A DNA stretch of 64,000 bases from Chitinivibrionales bacterium (GCA_014728295.1 WJLW01000112.1:1-64000), one strand, 5' to 3'. Positions 40,694 to 50,664 are shown, counted from the first letter of the stretch. Notes: generated by a model not told the origin, from the sequence alone. Program-made: numbers and translations.

Positions 40694-42895
40694 TCAGAGC
40701 ACTGAGACCGGATCGACATCAATATGTATACGAGTGCGTGCCGGAAGCCGGGTGAATTGTTTGCGCAGTGCAGACAAAATGTTTCGAATGCCGGCGTGAT
40801 GGACGGATTTTAAAATAATTGAATAGCGATAAAGACTCTTCAACCGAAACAGCAAGGCCGGCGACGGGCCAAGCAGGTGGATGCACGAGCGATACTCCCC
40901 GAGCGCATCGGCGACCCGCGTTGCGAGCTTTTCGACTTCGTGCTCATGAGGGCCTTCTATGATGATTCGTGCCAGGCGGGTGAAGGGCGGATAGGCGAGT
41001 TCTTTGCGGGCGGTGATCTCGGATTCGTAGAATGCCTGGTAATCATGCTGCTGTGCCCAGCGTACGGCCGGTTCGGCCGGGAAATGGGTCTGAATCAGAA
41101 CCTCACCGCGGTTGTCACCGCGACCGGAACGCCCCGAAACTTGTGCCAGCAGTTGAAAAGTTCGCTCCTGCGCCCGGAAATCCGGTAGATGAAAACCGGT
41201 GTCGGCCTGGATTACACCAACCAAGGCAACGCCCGCAAAGTCCAGGCCCTTGGCAACCATCTGCGTTCCCAGCAGGATATCGGCCTTGCGTTGCGCAAAT
41301 GTTTCCAGGATGTCGATATGCGAGCGCTTGCCGCGCGTGGTATCTTGATCCATACGCAGCAACCGGGCGTCGGGAAATTCCCTGCGCAGATATTCTTCGG
41401 CTTTCTGGATGGCAATGCCGCTATACTGCATCTGGTCGCCTTTGCACTGAGGGCAATTGTCGGGCGCCCGTTGTTCAAAGCCGCATTGATGACACTTCAA
41501 CAGCAAATCCGCGCGGTGATAAATGAGTTTGACCGAGCAGTAAGGACAGTTGTGGTCGTACCCGCAGTCTTTACATATGAGATGAACCGAAAATCCCCGG
41601 CGATTGAGCAGCAGAATGATCTGGCGCCCGTCGCTGAGATGGCTGCTTATCCGCTGGTGCAGCAGTGCTGACAGGGGGGACCAGTTCCCGTTGCGACGTT
41701 CCTTGTTCATATCCACGATGCGCACGCGGGGGAGACATGCTTCACCAAAGCGCTGTGCCAATACACTGTAGTGATACTTGCCCTGCTGTGCATTGGTGTA
41801 GCTTTCGAAGCTGGGCGTTGCGCTGCCAAGCACCACAACTGCCTGCTGCATTCTGCCGCGCATGACGGCAACGTCGCGGGCATGGTATCGCGGCGCAACC
41901 TCCGCCTGCTTGTAAGATGCGTCGTGTTCTTCGTCAACGATAATCAGTCCGCACTTTTTCAGCGGCGCCAGAATAGCGCTTCGGGCTCCCACAACCAGTC
42001 GTTTGCTGCCTTCTACCAGCGCCGCCGTGCTGTCGCGGCGCTCACCGGCCGACATGCGGCTGTGAATCACGGCTACCTCATCGCCCAGCGCTGTTTTGAA
42101 GCGGTGAATCGTCTGCGGCGTCAGCGAGATTTCGGGAACCAGAATTATGACGCCGCGATCCTGCTCGAGCGCTGTGCGGGCTATTTCGATATAGACGTGT
42201 GTTTTGCCGCTGCCGGTAATTCCGTGCAAAAGAAACGGCTTGTCCGGATTGCCCAGCATTCCGGAAATCTGCGCAACAGCCTCCTGCTGTTCCTCAGTTA
42301 AGCTGACCGTGCCCGACCAGGTGCTGTTGTCCATTTCGGGGGGCGTGCGGGTAATCCTGACGGTTTCTTTGCGCAAAACTTTCTTGCGGGTCAGTGCTTC
42401 GAGGATCGCCCGGCTGATACCGTATGACTGCTGGAGGTCGGCCAACGAAAGCGGTCGGCCCGCTGCCGCCTGAAAGCAGGTGAGTGCCGCGGCCTGCTTG
42501 TGCGTCAATGAAGCCGAAGCATCGGCATTGAACGAATAGACGATCTGCTCTTTGGGCCCGGCCTCAAGTACTTTTTTACGCACCAGAGGCTTGAATACCG
42601 AGGCAAGTTCGCATTGATAATATTCGGCGATCCAGGCATATAAGCTGATGAGCGACTGATCGGCATCGTTCCATGAATTTTCTTTTATGTCGAGTATGGG
42701 CTTGAGCGCGTGGTGTTCCGATCGGGCTTTCAGCTCTATGGCAACTCCCCAGAGCTCCCGCTTTTGCAACTGTACCAGCACCGGTGAACCGGGAACGATT
42801 TTGCCCCGGAACGTCGCAGGTATGCGGTAATCATAAATTCCCGGCACGGCTATGGGAAATCCGACGCCAACGATCGGTCGGCTTGCAGTTGTCAT
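40694..42895 (-). CDS. priA: Primosomal protein N' (replication restart helicase PriA)
   Basis: A 733-residue protein, the same length as E. coli PriA. N-terminal DNA-binding region includes RIPATFRGKIVPGSPVLVQL. Superfamily 2 helicase core: Walker A GITGSGKTHVYIEIA, DEEH in LIIVDEEHDASYKQ, VVLGSATPSFESY, GTQMVAKGLDFAGVALVG and the arginine-finger region FQLLAQVSGRSGRGD. Eight cysteines in four C-x2-C pairs (CKDCGYDHNCPYC ... CHQCG ... CPQC) bind two zinc ions. It restarts stalled replication forks. Confidence 0.96.
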   Translation of the reverse strand: MTTASRPIVGVGFPIAVPGIYDYRIPATFRGKIVPGSPVLVQLQKRELWGVAIELKARSEHHALKPILDIKENSWNDADQSLISLYAWIAEYYQCELASVFKPLVRKKVLEAGPKEQIVYSFNADASASLTHKQAAALTCFQAAAGRPLSLADLQQSYGISRAILEALTRKKVLRKETVRITRTPPEMDNSTWSGTVSLTEEQQEAVAQISGMLGNPDKPFLLHGITGSGKTHVYIEIARTALEQDRGVIILVPEISLTPQTIHRFKTALGDEVAVIHSRMSAGERRDSTAALVEGSKRLVVGARSAILAPLKKCGLIIVDEEHDASYKQAEVAPRYHARDVAVMRGRMQQAVVVLGSATPSFESYTNAQQGKYHYSVLAQRFGEACLPRVRIVDMNKERRNGNWSPLSALLHQRISSHLSDGRQIILLLNRRGFSVHLICKDCGYDHNCPYCSVKLIYHRADLLLKCHQCGFEQRAPDNCPQCKGDQMQYSGIAIQKAEEYLRREFPDARLLRMDQDTTRGKRSHIDILETFAQRKADILLGTQMVAKGLDFAGVALVGVIQADTGFHLPDFRAQERTFQLLAQVSGRSGRGDNRGEVLIQTHFPAEPAVRWAQQHDYQAFYESEITARKELAYPPFTRLARIIIEGPHEHEVEKLATRVADALGEYRSCIHLLGPSPALLFRLKSLYRYSIILKSVHHAGIRNILSALRKQFTRLPARTRIHIDVDPVSVL

Positions 42896-43052
42896 GTAAA
42901 ATTTTCTTGACCGGCTGTGATATTAATGATATATCCTAGAAGTACCTTGTTTTGTGCAAGTGCAGGACGTGTTTAAAATTAATTTGTTGGGCCAGCTTTT
43001 TCGTATGAACTGTTGGATGCAGGTCTTTTTGCTACCGGCGGAAAGGATAGCA

Positions 43053-45314
43053 GTGCTTGTTTTCATAGAAGATCTTACTCCGGGCCTCAGGCTTGATGAG
43101 GACGTTAAGCTACCCAACGGTTCGGTACTCATCCCGTCCCGAAGCGTTCTGACCGAGGCGCTGATCAGTCGACTCAAAGCGCGGGGTATTGCCGAAATCA
43201 GCATTGTTGACGAGCATAACCAACCGCCGGCGGCCGAATCCGTTGCGGTTGATAATACGCCTCAAACCGCATCCGCTCCTGCCTTCCCAGCACCTCAGGC
43301 CGCCGATCCTGTCCCCGCGCCTGCCGAAGGCCCGGCCGCTAAAACACCGCCGCGCATCAGAGTTCAACTGGATGAAGAAAAATTGCATGCCCATCTCTTT
43401 GTCGAGCCGATGACCGGTCGTAACGAAGAGCTGGCACGTGAGGACGTACACAATGCCCTGACGGATGCCAAAGTAGGATTCGGAATCAACGAACTTCTGG
43501 TTGGCAAGGCCGTTGAGAAATGGAATCGCTTTCAACGGGCGTTTGAGCTTGAAGATATTGCTGTTGGAACCCCCTCACAGCCCGGAAAAGAAGGCGCGCT
43601 TGTCATGAAGGCGGCTTTTCTGCATGATTCGGTGGATATCGAGCGGGCCACTAAAATGAGCTGGTTCTGGCAGCTCGCTCAAGAGCAAATGCAGGCCGAT
43701 CGTGTTGACCCCGGTGATGTCGTTGCAGAACGTGAGCTCGGAACGCTGCCCACTGTAGGCACGACGGTTACCAATGAGCCGATACCGACCGATGAGATAC
43801 TGCGCATAAACCATGAGTTCGATGAGTCGGTTGAGCTGTCTGCCGATCGCCAACAGCTCATTGCCCAAAAGAGCGGCGTCCCCTTTTGTGACAACGTGCG
43901 CTACGGCGTCATTGAACTAAACTTTAACGGCAGCGTTGATATTGAGGTCGATGCCCGCAAGCTCAAAGCCGAAGCGGTGGTTCATAAACCGGGGCCGCGT
44001 GGTGCGCCCCCTGCCAGAAAAGAAATTGAGAAAAAAATTGCCGAACATGATATCGTGCATGGTTTGAACCGGGACGTGCTTGCGCACCTGTTCGATTTGC
44101 TCTCACACGGCAACTACCCCGATGAGCCGCTAACTGTAGCCCAGGCAACCGAGCCCCAGAACGGTGAACGCGGTACGGTCGAGTTCCATTTCAATACCAG
44201 CACGACGCTCAAGCCCAAAACAAATCCCGACGGCAGCGTTGATTTCAAAAATGTTGACATTATCAACTCAGTTAAAAGCGGCGATGAACTTGCCCATCTG
44301 ATCCCGCCTACCAAGGGCAAGCCGGGCAAGGATCTGTGCGGCGCCGAGCTGCCCTGCAAAGACGGTGTCGACGTGCCTTTACCGGCTGGGCCCAATACCG
44401 AAGCTCATCCCGAGAAGCCGGAGGTGCTGATTGCCGGGGCCGATGGTATCGTCAAATATAACGGCTCTGTTGTTGAGGTCAGTGAGGGCTATGTTGTCAA
44501 CGGGGATGTCGATTTTTCGACCGGTAATGTCAATTACAAAAAGTCGGTCAGCATCAAGGGCGATGTTAAAAGTGGCTTTGAGGTCGAGTGCGGCGGCGAT
44601 CTTGAGGTTGGCGGGACAATCGAAGACGCAAAAATTATCGTGGGCGGCAATCTGCTCTGCAAGCACGGCTTCATCGGTCAAGGATCCGGCTCCATCGATG
44701 CTCAGGGCGACGTCAACATCACCTTTGCCAAGAATCAGTTGATCCGCTCGAAAAAGGCGGTCGTAATCGCCCGCGAAGCGCTCAATTGCACAATTTATTC
44801 GCGGGATTTCATAGAAATCCACGGAAATCCGCTTTCGGTTGCCGGAGGGTTGCTGGTTGCCCGTAATCACATCGAAGTTCATGCCGTCGGCAACGTAACC
44901 AACATCAAAACAACGTTGGAAATCGGCCTTGATTTTGCACTGGTTGACGAATTGCACAAGACCGAAGACCAGATGAAGGAGATCAAAGAAAACAGCCGCA
45001 AGCTGCTTGAGCCCATCCACAAATTCGAGCGATTTCTGAAAATCAAGAAAAAGCTGCCGCCCAAGGATGACTTTCTTTACAAGAAACTGAAAACAACGCA
45101 TACAAAATACAGCGAACAGCTTAAGGCACTGGAAATGCGCAAAAGCATGATCAATGCAAAGTTGTATGATATTCATCATGCATATATAATTATAAAGCAT
45201 TCGGCAATGCCGGGAACCACATTCAAAATTGCCGACCGGTTTTTGCAGGTTGATGAAGAAATCATCGGGCCGAAAACGATCAAATTAGTCAAGGATCAGA
45301 TCAGAATTATCTAG
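43053..45314 (+). CDS. FapA/DUF342 domain protein
   Basis: A 753-residue cytoplasmic protein. I use GTG 43053 (VLVFIEDLTPGLRLDEDV) because GGAAAGGA precedes it by about five bases and the family-like first domain starts there; the frame is open back to 42954. Domain 1 (residues 1-45) resembles the small N-terminal domain of HD-GYP proteins. A Pro/Ala linker and a helical region follow. The second half is FapA: IPPTKGKPGKDLCGAELPCK, then a right-handed beta-helix of short repeats (VDFSTGNVNYKKSVSIKGDV, GDLEVGGTIEDAKIIVGGN), then a long coiled coil (LHKTEDQMKEIKENSRKLLE). DUF342 proteins are linked to flagella or spore polar machines. The next gene, 14 bases away, is an HD-GYP protein. Confidence 0.85.
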   Translation: MLVFIEDLTPGLRLDEDVKLPNGSVLIPSRSVLTEALISRLKARGIAEISIVDEHNQPPAAESVAVDNTPQTASAPAFPAPQAADPVPAPAEGPAAKTPPRIRVQLDEEKLHAHLFVEPMTGRNEELAREDVHNALTDAKVGFGINELLVGKAVEKWNRFQRAFELEDIAVGTPSQPGKEGALVMKAAFLHDSVDIERATKMSWFWQLAQEQMQADRVDPGDVVAERELGTLPTVGTTVTNEPIPTDEILRINHEFDESVELSADRQQLIAQKSGVPFCDNVRYGVIELNFNGSVDIEVDARKLKAEAVVHKPGPRGAPPARKEIEKKIAEHDIVHGLNRDVLAHLFDLLSHGNYPDEPLTVAQATEPQNGERGTVEFHFNTSTTLKPKTNPDGSVDFKNVDIINSVKSGDELAHLIPPTKGKPGKDLCGAELPCKDGVDVPLPAGPNTEAHPEKPEVLIAGADGIVKYNGSVVEVSEGYVVNGDVDFSTGNVNYKKSVSIKGDVKSGFEVECGGDLEVGGTIEDAKIIVGGNLLCKHGFIGQGSGSIDAQGDVNITFAKNQLIRSKKAVVIAREALNCTIYSRDFIEIHGNPLSVAGGLLVARNHIEVHAVGNVTNIKTTLEIGLDFALVDELHKTEDQMKEIKENSRKLLEPIHKFERFLKIKKKLPPKDDFLYKKLKTTHTKYSEQLKALEMRKSMINAKLYDIHHAYIIIKHSAMPGTTFKIADRFLQVDEEIIGPKTIKLVKDQIRII

Positions 45315-45328
45315 CGAGGATCCTGCCA

Positions 45329-46714
45329 ATGAGGGAAGTGAATCTGTCAAGTTTGGAAGTTAATTCCATCACCAGCCAGGAATACTATTCGCAAGACGGC
45401 GAATTGCTTATTTCAAAGGATGTCACCATTACACAGAAGCATCTTGAAGCTCTGCAGCGCCGAAACATCTACACCGTGTATACTAAAGATTCCGAGGAAG
45501 ACGAACTGCAGCAGCTCTTGTCAAAAGAGTATAAACTGGATGAGCTGGATTTGCAGGAATCGCCGGATGAAACCTCGAATTTCGAGGAGGAGCCGCCCAA
45601 GGCCCTGGATCTGCCCGAATTTAAGAATATCAAATCGGGCCAGGAGGGCCTGGAGCAGCTCATGATGAGCAAAAAAGCGGCGGATGTCGACAATACGCTG
45701 CGCAAAGGCGCACTGCCCGACCGACCGGTCGGACCGGCATTGAGCGATAAGGCTACCGACATGACTCCCTCTCAGCGCACGGCCGAATACAAGAACGAGG
45801 TGTCAAATTCCTACACCGGCGCCGTGCAAAGTGTGAGAAATATTTTGCGGTCCGTGGCCGATGGGCATAATATCGACGGTTCGCAGATACGTCAAATTGT
45901 TTCTACCTTTGTCAAAAAATTCATTACCGACAAGAATATCCTGCTTAACATTTCGAACACCAAACCCGTTGACAAAGATTACCTGTACAATCACAGCCTC
46001 AATGTATGCCTCATTGCGATCAATATCGCCGCATCGGTCGGCTTCAGCGAAGAGCAGGTGGTCGAGATTGGCATGGGAGCGCTCCTGCATGATATCGGCA
46101 TGTTGCTGATTCCGTTTTCTATTCGCAATAAAAAAGGCAAATTCAATCAGGACGAGTGGTTCGAAGTTCAAAAGCATCCGATTCTGGGGTTGCATCTGCT
46201 GGAATGCATTACCCGGCTGCCCCATTCCGTGCCCATCGTGGCATACCAGTCGCATGAACGCGAAAACGGTCGCGGCTATCCCAAACGTCGCTCGAAACGT
46301 CTCATCCATAATTATGCCAAAATCGTTCAGATCGCCGATGTTTTCGAAGCGCTTTCTTCCCCGCGTCCGTATCGAGACCCGCATATCCCTTATAAGGCTA
46401 TGGAATTTTCGATCAAAATGACCAAGCAGGGACTCATCTCTGGTGAGTTCGTCAGAGCCTTTCTGATGTATGCCTCGTTGTTTCCGGTAGGGAGTCTGAT
46501 CGAATTGAGCACTCGCCAGGTAAGCAAAGTAGTACAGGCAAACGGTGCGTCATTTGCCAAACCCCAAATAAGCGTATTGACCGATGAGCATGGAAATTTG
46601 CTGCCGCCCGGGGAGATATATCAGGAGGATCTCTCCAAAAACACTGCCATTCAAATAGTAAAGGCCCACCCGCTCGACCATCTCGCTGATGTCAATATCA
46701 TGGACGGTTTCTAG
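45329..46714 (+). CDS. HD-GYP domain protein (putative c-di-GMP phosphodiesterase)
   Basis: A 461-residue protein. The N-terminal 50 residues (VNSITSQEYYSQDGELLIS) are a small fold like that at the start of FapA upstream. An acidic, disordered linker follows. The HD-GYP domain occupies about 200-400: LYNHSLNVCLIAINIA, the HD pair in ALLHDIGMLLIP, a later H in VAYQSHERENGRGYP with the GYP triplet, and VQIADVFEALSSPRPYR. Metal ligands look intact, so c-di-GMP hydrolysis is likely. Its TAG overlaps the stop of the convergent STAS gene in the shared bases CTAG. Confidence 0.88.
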   Translation: MREVNLSSLEVNSITSQEYYSQDGELLISKDVTITQKHLEALQRRNIYTVYTKDSEEDELQQLLSKEYKLDELDLQESPDETSNFEEEPPKALDLPEFKNIKSGQEGLEQLMMSKKAADVDNTLRKGALPDRPVGPALSDKATDMTPSQRTAEYKNEVSNSYTGAVQSVRNILRSVADGHNIDGSQIRQIVSTFVKKFITDKNILLNISNTKPVDKDYLYNHSLNVCLIAINIAASVGFSEEQVVEIGMGALLHDIGMLLIPFSIRNKKGKFNQDEWFEVQKHPILGLHLLECITRLPHSVPIVAYQSHERENGRGYPKRRSKRLIHNYAKIVQIADVFEALSSPRPYRDPHIPYKAMEFSIKMTKQGLISGEFVRAFLMYASLFPVGSLIELSTRQVSKVVQANGASFAKPQISVLTDEHGNLLPPGEIYQEDLSKNTAIQIVKAHPLDHLADVNIMDGF

Positions 46715-47058
46715 TGCTGCGAGAGCTCCTGCTCAAGTTCGGCGGCATCTGCTGCAATGCGAATCATCGAGGGCAGGCCGGATAATTCCAAGGTCTCCTT
46801 TACATTCCCCACCGGCTTATACAGAAGAAAGCCCTTTTCGCATTCGGCACATTTTTTGTACAGGTGGGCTAAGGAGCCCAACCCGACACTGCTGATGAAG
46901 GTAACCCGCTCGGTATTGAGAACCACGGCGACGCATGACGGAAGTTGCGTGTTGACACGGGCTTCAAGGAGGTTGGCGTCTTCTCTTCTCCAGAATTGAC
47001 CGATGAGATCTACCATGGCGATATCCGGGCGGGGATAATTCTGTGTGCGTATCTCCAT
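46711..47058 (-). CDS. STAS-domain anti-sigma factor antagonist
   Basis: A 115-residue single STAS domain of usual length. The loop VTFISSVGLGSLAHLYKKC corresponds to the conserved D-S-S-G-L phosphorylation site; here the second Ser is retained. Anti-sigma antagonists bind a HATPase anti-sigma kinase when unphosphorylated. Three bases separate it from the upstream phosphatase-kinase gene, so it is probably the target of that protein in a partner switch. Confidence 0.85.
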   Translation of the reverse strand: MEIRTQNYPRPDIAMVDLIGQFWRREDANLLEARVNTQLPSCVAVVLNTERVTFISSVGLGSLAHLYKKCAECEKGFLLYKPVGNVKETLELSGLPSMIRIAADAAELEQELSQH

Positions 47059-47061
47059 TGT

Positions 47062-48438
47062 TTATGCACTCCTTTCATGATATTTGAGTATCATGATTCT
47101 ATTCCCTTTTTCATTAAAGTGCAGCTCGTCCATATATTGACGTATGATGAACAGGCCGCGTCCGTGATCCTTGAGTATATTTTCCGGATCCAGGGGGTCG
47201 GGCAGATGGCGATAATCAAATCCGTAACCTTCGTCGACAACGCTAATTGCCGTTTTGAATTCGGTAACTGTGTAAAAGACCAATGCTTTTTTGCTGGGAT
47301 CACTCTTGTTGCCGTGGTCGATTGCATTAGTCAGCGCTTCGAAAATACAGAGTTTGGTACGCTTGATGCTCTTGTCGGGATAGCCCATGCGATCCATTTC
47401 ACGCAGAATCGTGGCTGATATGGATTCTATCTGCTCGATTGAGTTGAGAACCAGGATCTCGGGACAACCATCGCGGTCAAAGCCGGATTCTCGCAGAAAT
47501 ACATCCGAACTGCCGGCTTCGATAGCCAGCAGCGTAAAATCGTCTTTGAGCGGACAGCCGTTTCTGAAGGTTGTGTGCTCTTCGATGATGTGGTCAAGAA
47601 AGGCATTGAGATGCGAACTGCCAAATGTGTGCACGACCTCTGCCAGCCGGGACTGGCCGAAAAGAACATTGTTGAGATTACTGCCTTCGGTTAGACCGTC
47701 GGTATACAGTAGCAGCTTATCACCCGGCTCCAGTTGAATCGTGTCTTCGTCATATTCGGCAATATCGGTCAGCGCAGAATGGCCTATAAAAAAACCGCGC
47801 GTACGCAAAAAGTCAATCCTGCCGTCGGCGGATCGATACAGTATGGGGGGCACATGGCCCGCTTTGCTGAAAATCATCGTGTTTTCAATCGGATTCAAAA
47901 TACCCAGAAAGGCAGTCAGATAGTAGTCGCTTTGAACAAAGGTGCTGATGCGCCTGTTTACTTCCGAAAAGATCGCTCCGGGGGAGTCGAGTTTTTCGAT
48001 ATAATGCGCAAAAAGCATCTTGGCCATCGCCGCAATCAATGCTGCCGGTACGCCATGTCCGGAGACATCAAAAATCAGCACTGCAACTTTCTGCTCTCGG
48101 GTGATGATAACATCGTATAAATCACCGCCCACTTTTCCGGCCGGCATATAGATCGCAGCACTTTTGACGCTGGTGGACTCGGGCAGATTCCCCGGCATCA
48201 GCCCTTGCTGAATAGTACGCGCCATATCCAGCTCTTCGTTCATCTCCGCGTAGGCATGCTCAAGTCCCAGCCGTTTGTTTTGTACATCCTGCGATTGAAC
48301 CTGAGAGAGCTTGTCAATCCTCTTTTGTTGCTGTGCGATCGTTTTACGTGCCGCGGCAAGTTCCCGAAGCGCTGCCTGCAGCTCGTGCTGGAGTAGTGAC
48401 GGGTCGCTGGGTGCCGGGTTTTTGGGAATGCGCGCCAT
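47062..48438 (-). CDS. PP2C (SpoIIE-type) phosphatase fused to HATPase anti-sigma domain
   Basis: A 458-residue soluble protein starting at ATG 48438 (MARIPKNPAPSDPSLL); the frame is open further up but overlaps the preceding gene. A coiled coil (residues 15-60, LQAALRELAAARKTIAQQQ) and a linker helix (EMNEELDMARTIQQGLMP) precede the phosphatase domain, whose metal-binding sites are GKVGGDLYDVI, IFDVSGHGVPAALIAAM, LLYTDGLTEG and LKDDFTLLAI. A HATPase follows: FEALTNAIDHGN (N box), VVDEGYGFD (G1), HGRGLFIIRQYMD (G2). Having phosphatase and kinase-type domains in one chain lets one protein set the STAS state. No input domain apart from the coiled coil is seen. Confidence 0.88.
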   Translation of the reverse strand: MARIPKNPAPSDPSLLQHELQAALRELAAARKTIAQQQKRIDKLSQVQSQDVQNKRLGLEHAYAEMNEELDMARTIQQGLMPGNLPESTSVKSAAIYMPAGKVGGDLYDVIITREQKVAVLIFDVSGHGVPAALIAAMAKMLFAHYIEKLDSPGAIFSEVNRRISTFVQSDYYLTAFLGILNPIENTMIFSKAGHVPPILYRSADGRIDFLRTRGFFIGHSALTDIAEYDEDTIQLEPGDKLLLYTDGLTEGSNLNNVLFGQSRLAEVVHTFGSSHLNAFLDHIIEEHTTFRNGCPLKDDFTLLAIEAGSSDVFLRESGFDRDGCPEILVLNSIEQIESISATILREMDRMGYPDKSIKRTKLCIFEALTNAIDHGNKSDPSKKALVFYTVTEFKTAISVVDEGYGFDYRHLPDPLDPENILKDHGRGLFIIRQYMDELHFNEKGNRIMILKYHERSA

Positions 48439-48506
48439 ACGGGACGAACTCTTGAAGATGCTTCCGGAGTATGTCGTTCTTATTGTAGAGCAGCCGGCGC
48501 CAATTG

Positions 48507-49319
48507 TCAATTTTTAATTCGATGGCCGGTATTTTTCAGCCCGGCAATTTCACGCGCAGTGAGCTTGCGAACCGCGCTGCGCTTGAGGTCTTCGAGCTTA
48601 ACCGATCCGAATTGGATCCGTTTGAGTCGCAGTACCGCATAATCCAGTGCTTCGAACATGCGCCTGATCTGCCGGTTCTTTCCTTCGTACAGATCTATCT
48701 CGTACCAGTATTCATTCGCAAATCCGCTGCCCTCACAGGTGCGCACGGCTCCGGCGCGTAGCGTTTGATTCCGGGAGGATACGCCGGATTCGAGCATACG
48801 CCGACGATGTTCGGCAGCAAGCGGCTTGTCTGTTCTGATGCGGTAAACTTTCTTGATGTGAAATCGGGGATGGGTCAGTGCATAGTTGATATTCCCGTCA
48901 TTGGTCAAAAGCAGCAAGCCTTCGGAGTCGCGATCCAGACGCCCGATATAGGTGAGATGTTCTATATCGATGCCGTTTTTTTTGCAGCTTGTATAAATGG
49001 TGTCCCTGTCGTGCGGGTCGCAACGGGTGACAAGCGGGCCCCTGGGTTTGTGATAGGCCAGGTATTCGAGTCTGGTGACAGGCGCAAGCTCTTTTCCCTT
49101 CCAGGTGACGACCTGGGCTCGGGGATTGATCTTAGTGCCGAGTTGGGTTACCTTTTGGCCGTTGATGCAGATGTGTCCTTTAGCGATGAACTCGTCGCAT
49201 TTGCGCCGGGCGCCCAGTCCGCATTGTGCAAGGTATTTATTGAGTCGAATGGCGTCGGTATGCGCTCCCGGCGGCGGGGATGATTGCTGAGCAGCGTGAG
49301 GATCAGGTGGTGTTGACAT
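48507..49319 (-). CDS. Pseudouridine synthase, RluB/RsuA family
   Basis: A 270-residue enzyme. After a Pro-rich start, an S4 RNA-binding domain (RLNKYLAQCGLGARRKCDEF) is followed by the catalytic domain with the Asp in YIGRLDRDSEGLLLLTNDG and the end motif EGKNRQIRRMFEALDYAVLRLKR. RluB modifies U2605 of 23S rRNA, RsuA U516 of 16S rRNA; sequence alone leaves this open. It overlaps the DUF512 gene by 17 bases. Confidence 0.88.
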   Translation of the reverse strand: MSTPPDPHAAQQSSPPPGAHTDAIRLNKYLAQCGLGARRKCDEFIAKGHICINGQKVTQLGTKINPRAQVVTWKGKELAPVTRLEYLAYHKPRGPLVTRCDPHDRDTIYTSCKKNGIDIEHLTYIGRLDRDSEGLLLLTNDGNINYALTHPRFHIKKVYRIRTDKPLAAEHRRRMLESGVSSRNQTLRAGAVRTCEGSGFANEYWYEIDLYEGKNRQIRRMFEALDYAVLRLKRIQFGSVKLEDLKRSAVRKLTAREIAGLKNTGHRIKN

Positions 49320-50589
49320 GCGCGATGACTTCGGTTAATGTGTGAGTAAATATCAGCGGACTGCGACTGAGTCGTTGCATGCGTCGCTGTGAAAAGCCGT
49401 CAAGTGTGGCGCTGTTTACATTTAAAATCACTTCGGGAATAAAAATACCGGCATATCGTTGCTGGCGGGAGTTGATCGCCTTGAGCACATCGCGACCACC
49501 CAGCAGACCGGCAACCGTAACCGTTGGTCCGAATAAAGAATTGGCAACCCCAAGCACGGAGAGCGTGACCGGGGCGATCAGTGAATTGAGTTCGGCCGAA
49601 ATCGAGCGAAAAAACGGATACGCGGACAGCGAAGTCACCAGTAAATAGTGCCGCCGTCGTCGCCTGCCGTTGCTGTTCAGGTTGGATTTGGCAGTATCCC
49701 ACTCATCGAGAAGTTGACGAATAAGACCTACGCCGTTTTCGATCTGCGGGTACTCTTCGTAGTAATCCCCGGCCGGCAGAGGGATGTCGGCTTTGATGTA
49801 AAGCTCGTCGGCACAAAACAGACGCCGGCGTTTGTGGCGCCTGGCGTCGGCATTGCCCCGGCTCGAAACCAGTTCGCAGATTGCTTTGGCTTCCTGCACG
49901 GTCAACGGTTGCAAGCCGCCTGTATGATATTTTGTCAATCCTACCGGAACGACGGCAACCGACAAAAGTCCGCCGGGGAGTGCACACAGCGCCTGCAGGG
50001 ATTGATCAAGGACCGCTCCGTCATTTATACCTGCACATGCCACAATCTGTGTGTGAAAATTAATGCCGTGAGCCCCCAGATAGGCTAGTTGCTTGACAAT
50101 ATCGGGAGCGCGTCGATTGCGCAGCATGCGTTTTCGAACTTGCGTATCTGTTGCATGGACTGAAATATAAAGCGGTGACAAGCCGCGGTGTATGATTTTG
50201 TCAAGCTCCGCTTTGCCGGCCGAACTGAGCGTAAGGTAGTTGCCCAGCCGAAACGAATAGCTGACGTCTTCGTCTTTTATGTAAAGCGTCTTGCGCAAAC
50301 GGGGCGGAAGCTGGTTGACAAAACAGAATATGCAGTTGTTCGTGCATTGCCTGATCGGCTGAGGAGCGGGTACTATGCCGAGAAAGTCGCACGGCGTTCT
50401 GTGAAGCAATGCTGAACGGCGACGATTTTTGCGCATAAAATCGACTTCGAGCTCCGGCTGCGCGGCATGGAATTCAAAGTCGACTTCGTCTTCAATCGGT
50501 ACGCCGTTGATTGCGGTAATGACGTCGCCTTTACACATGCCCGCTCGAGCAGCCGGCGACGGTGATGAAACATCGGCGATTTTAAGCAT
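49303..50589 (-). CDS. DUF512 radical-SAM family protein with N-terminal PDZ domain
   Basis: A 428-residue protein. PDZ-like start MLKIADVSSPSPAARAGMCK (GDVITAINGVPI), then the radical-SAM-type cluster C-x3-C-x2-C in CTNNCIFCFVNQLP, followed by YSFRLGNYLTLSS and YISVHATDTQVRKRML. The C-terminal DUF512 region has PVGLTKYHTGGLQPLT and IPLPAGDYYEEYPQIENGVG. This architecture is conserved in many anaerobes; the substrate is not known. It is the first gene of the operon with rluB-like, PP2C and STAS genes. Confidence 0.88.
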   Translation of the reverse strand: MLKIADVSSPSPAARAGMCKGDVITAINGVPIEDEVDFEFHAAQPELEVDFMRKNRRRSALLHRTPCDFLGIVPAPQPIRQCTNNCIFCFVNQLPPRLRKTLYIKDEDVSYSFRLGNYLTLSSAGKAELDKIIHRGLSPLYISVHATDTQVRKRMLRNRRAPDIVKQLAYLGAHGINFHTQIVACAGINDGAVLDQSLQALCALPGGLLSVAVVPVGLTKYHTGGLQPLTVQEAKAICELVSSRGNADARRHKRRRLFCADELYIKADIPLPAGDYYEEYPQIENGVGLIRQLLDEWDTAKSNLNSNGRRRRRHYLLVTSLSAYPFFRSISAELNSLIAPVTLSVLGVANSLFGPTVTVAGLLGGRDVLKAINSRQQRYAGIFIPEVILNVNSATLDGFSQRRMQRLSRSPLIFTHTLTEVIAHVNTT

Positions 50590-50664
50590 GGGCGCGCAAA
50601 AATAAAATCATGGAATATGTTGCTAACTGGAAAAGAATCAAAAAGATATACTGAATATTTCCGG

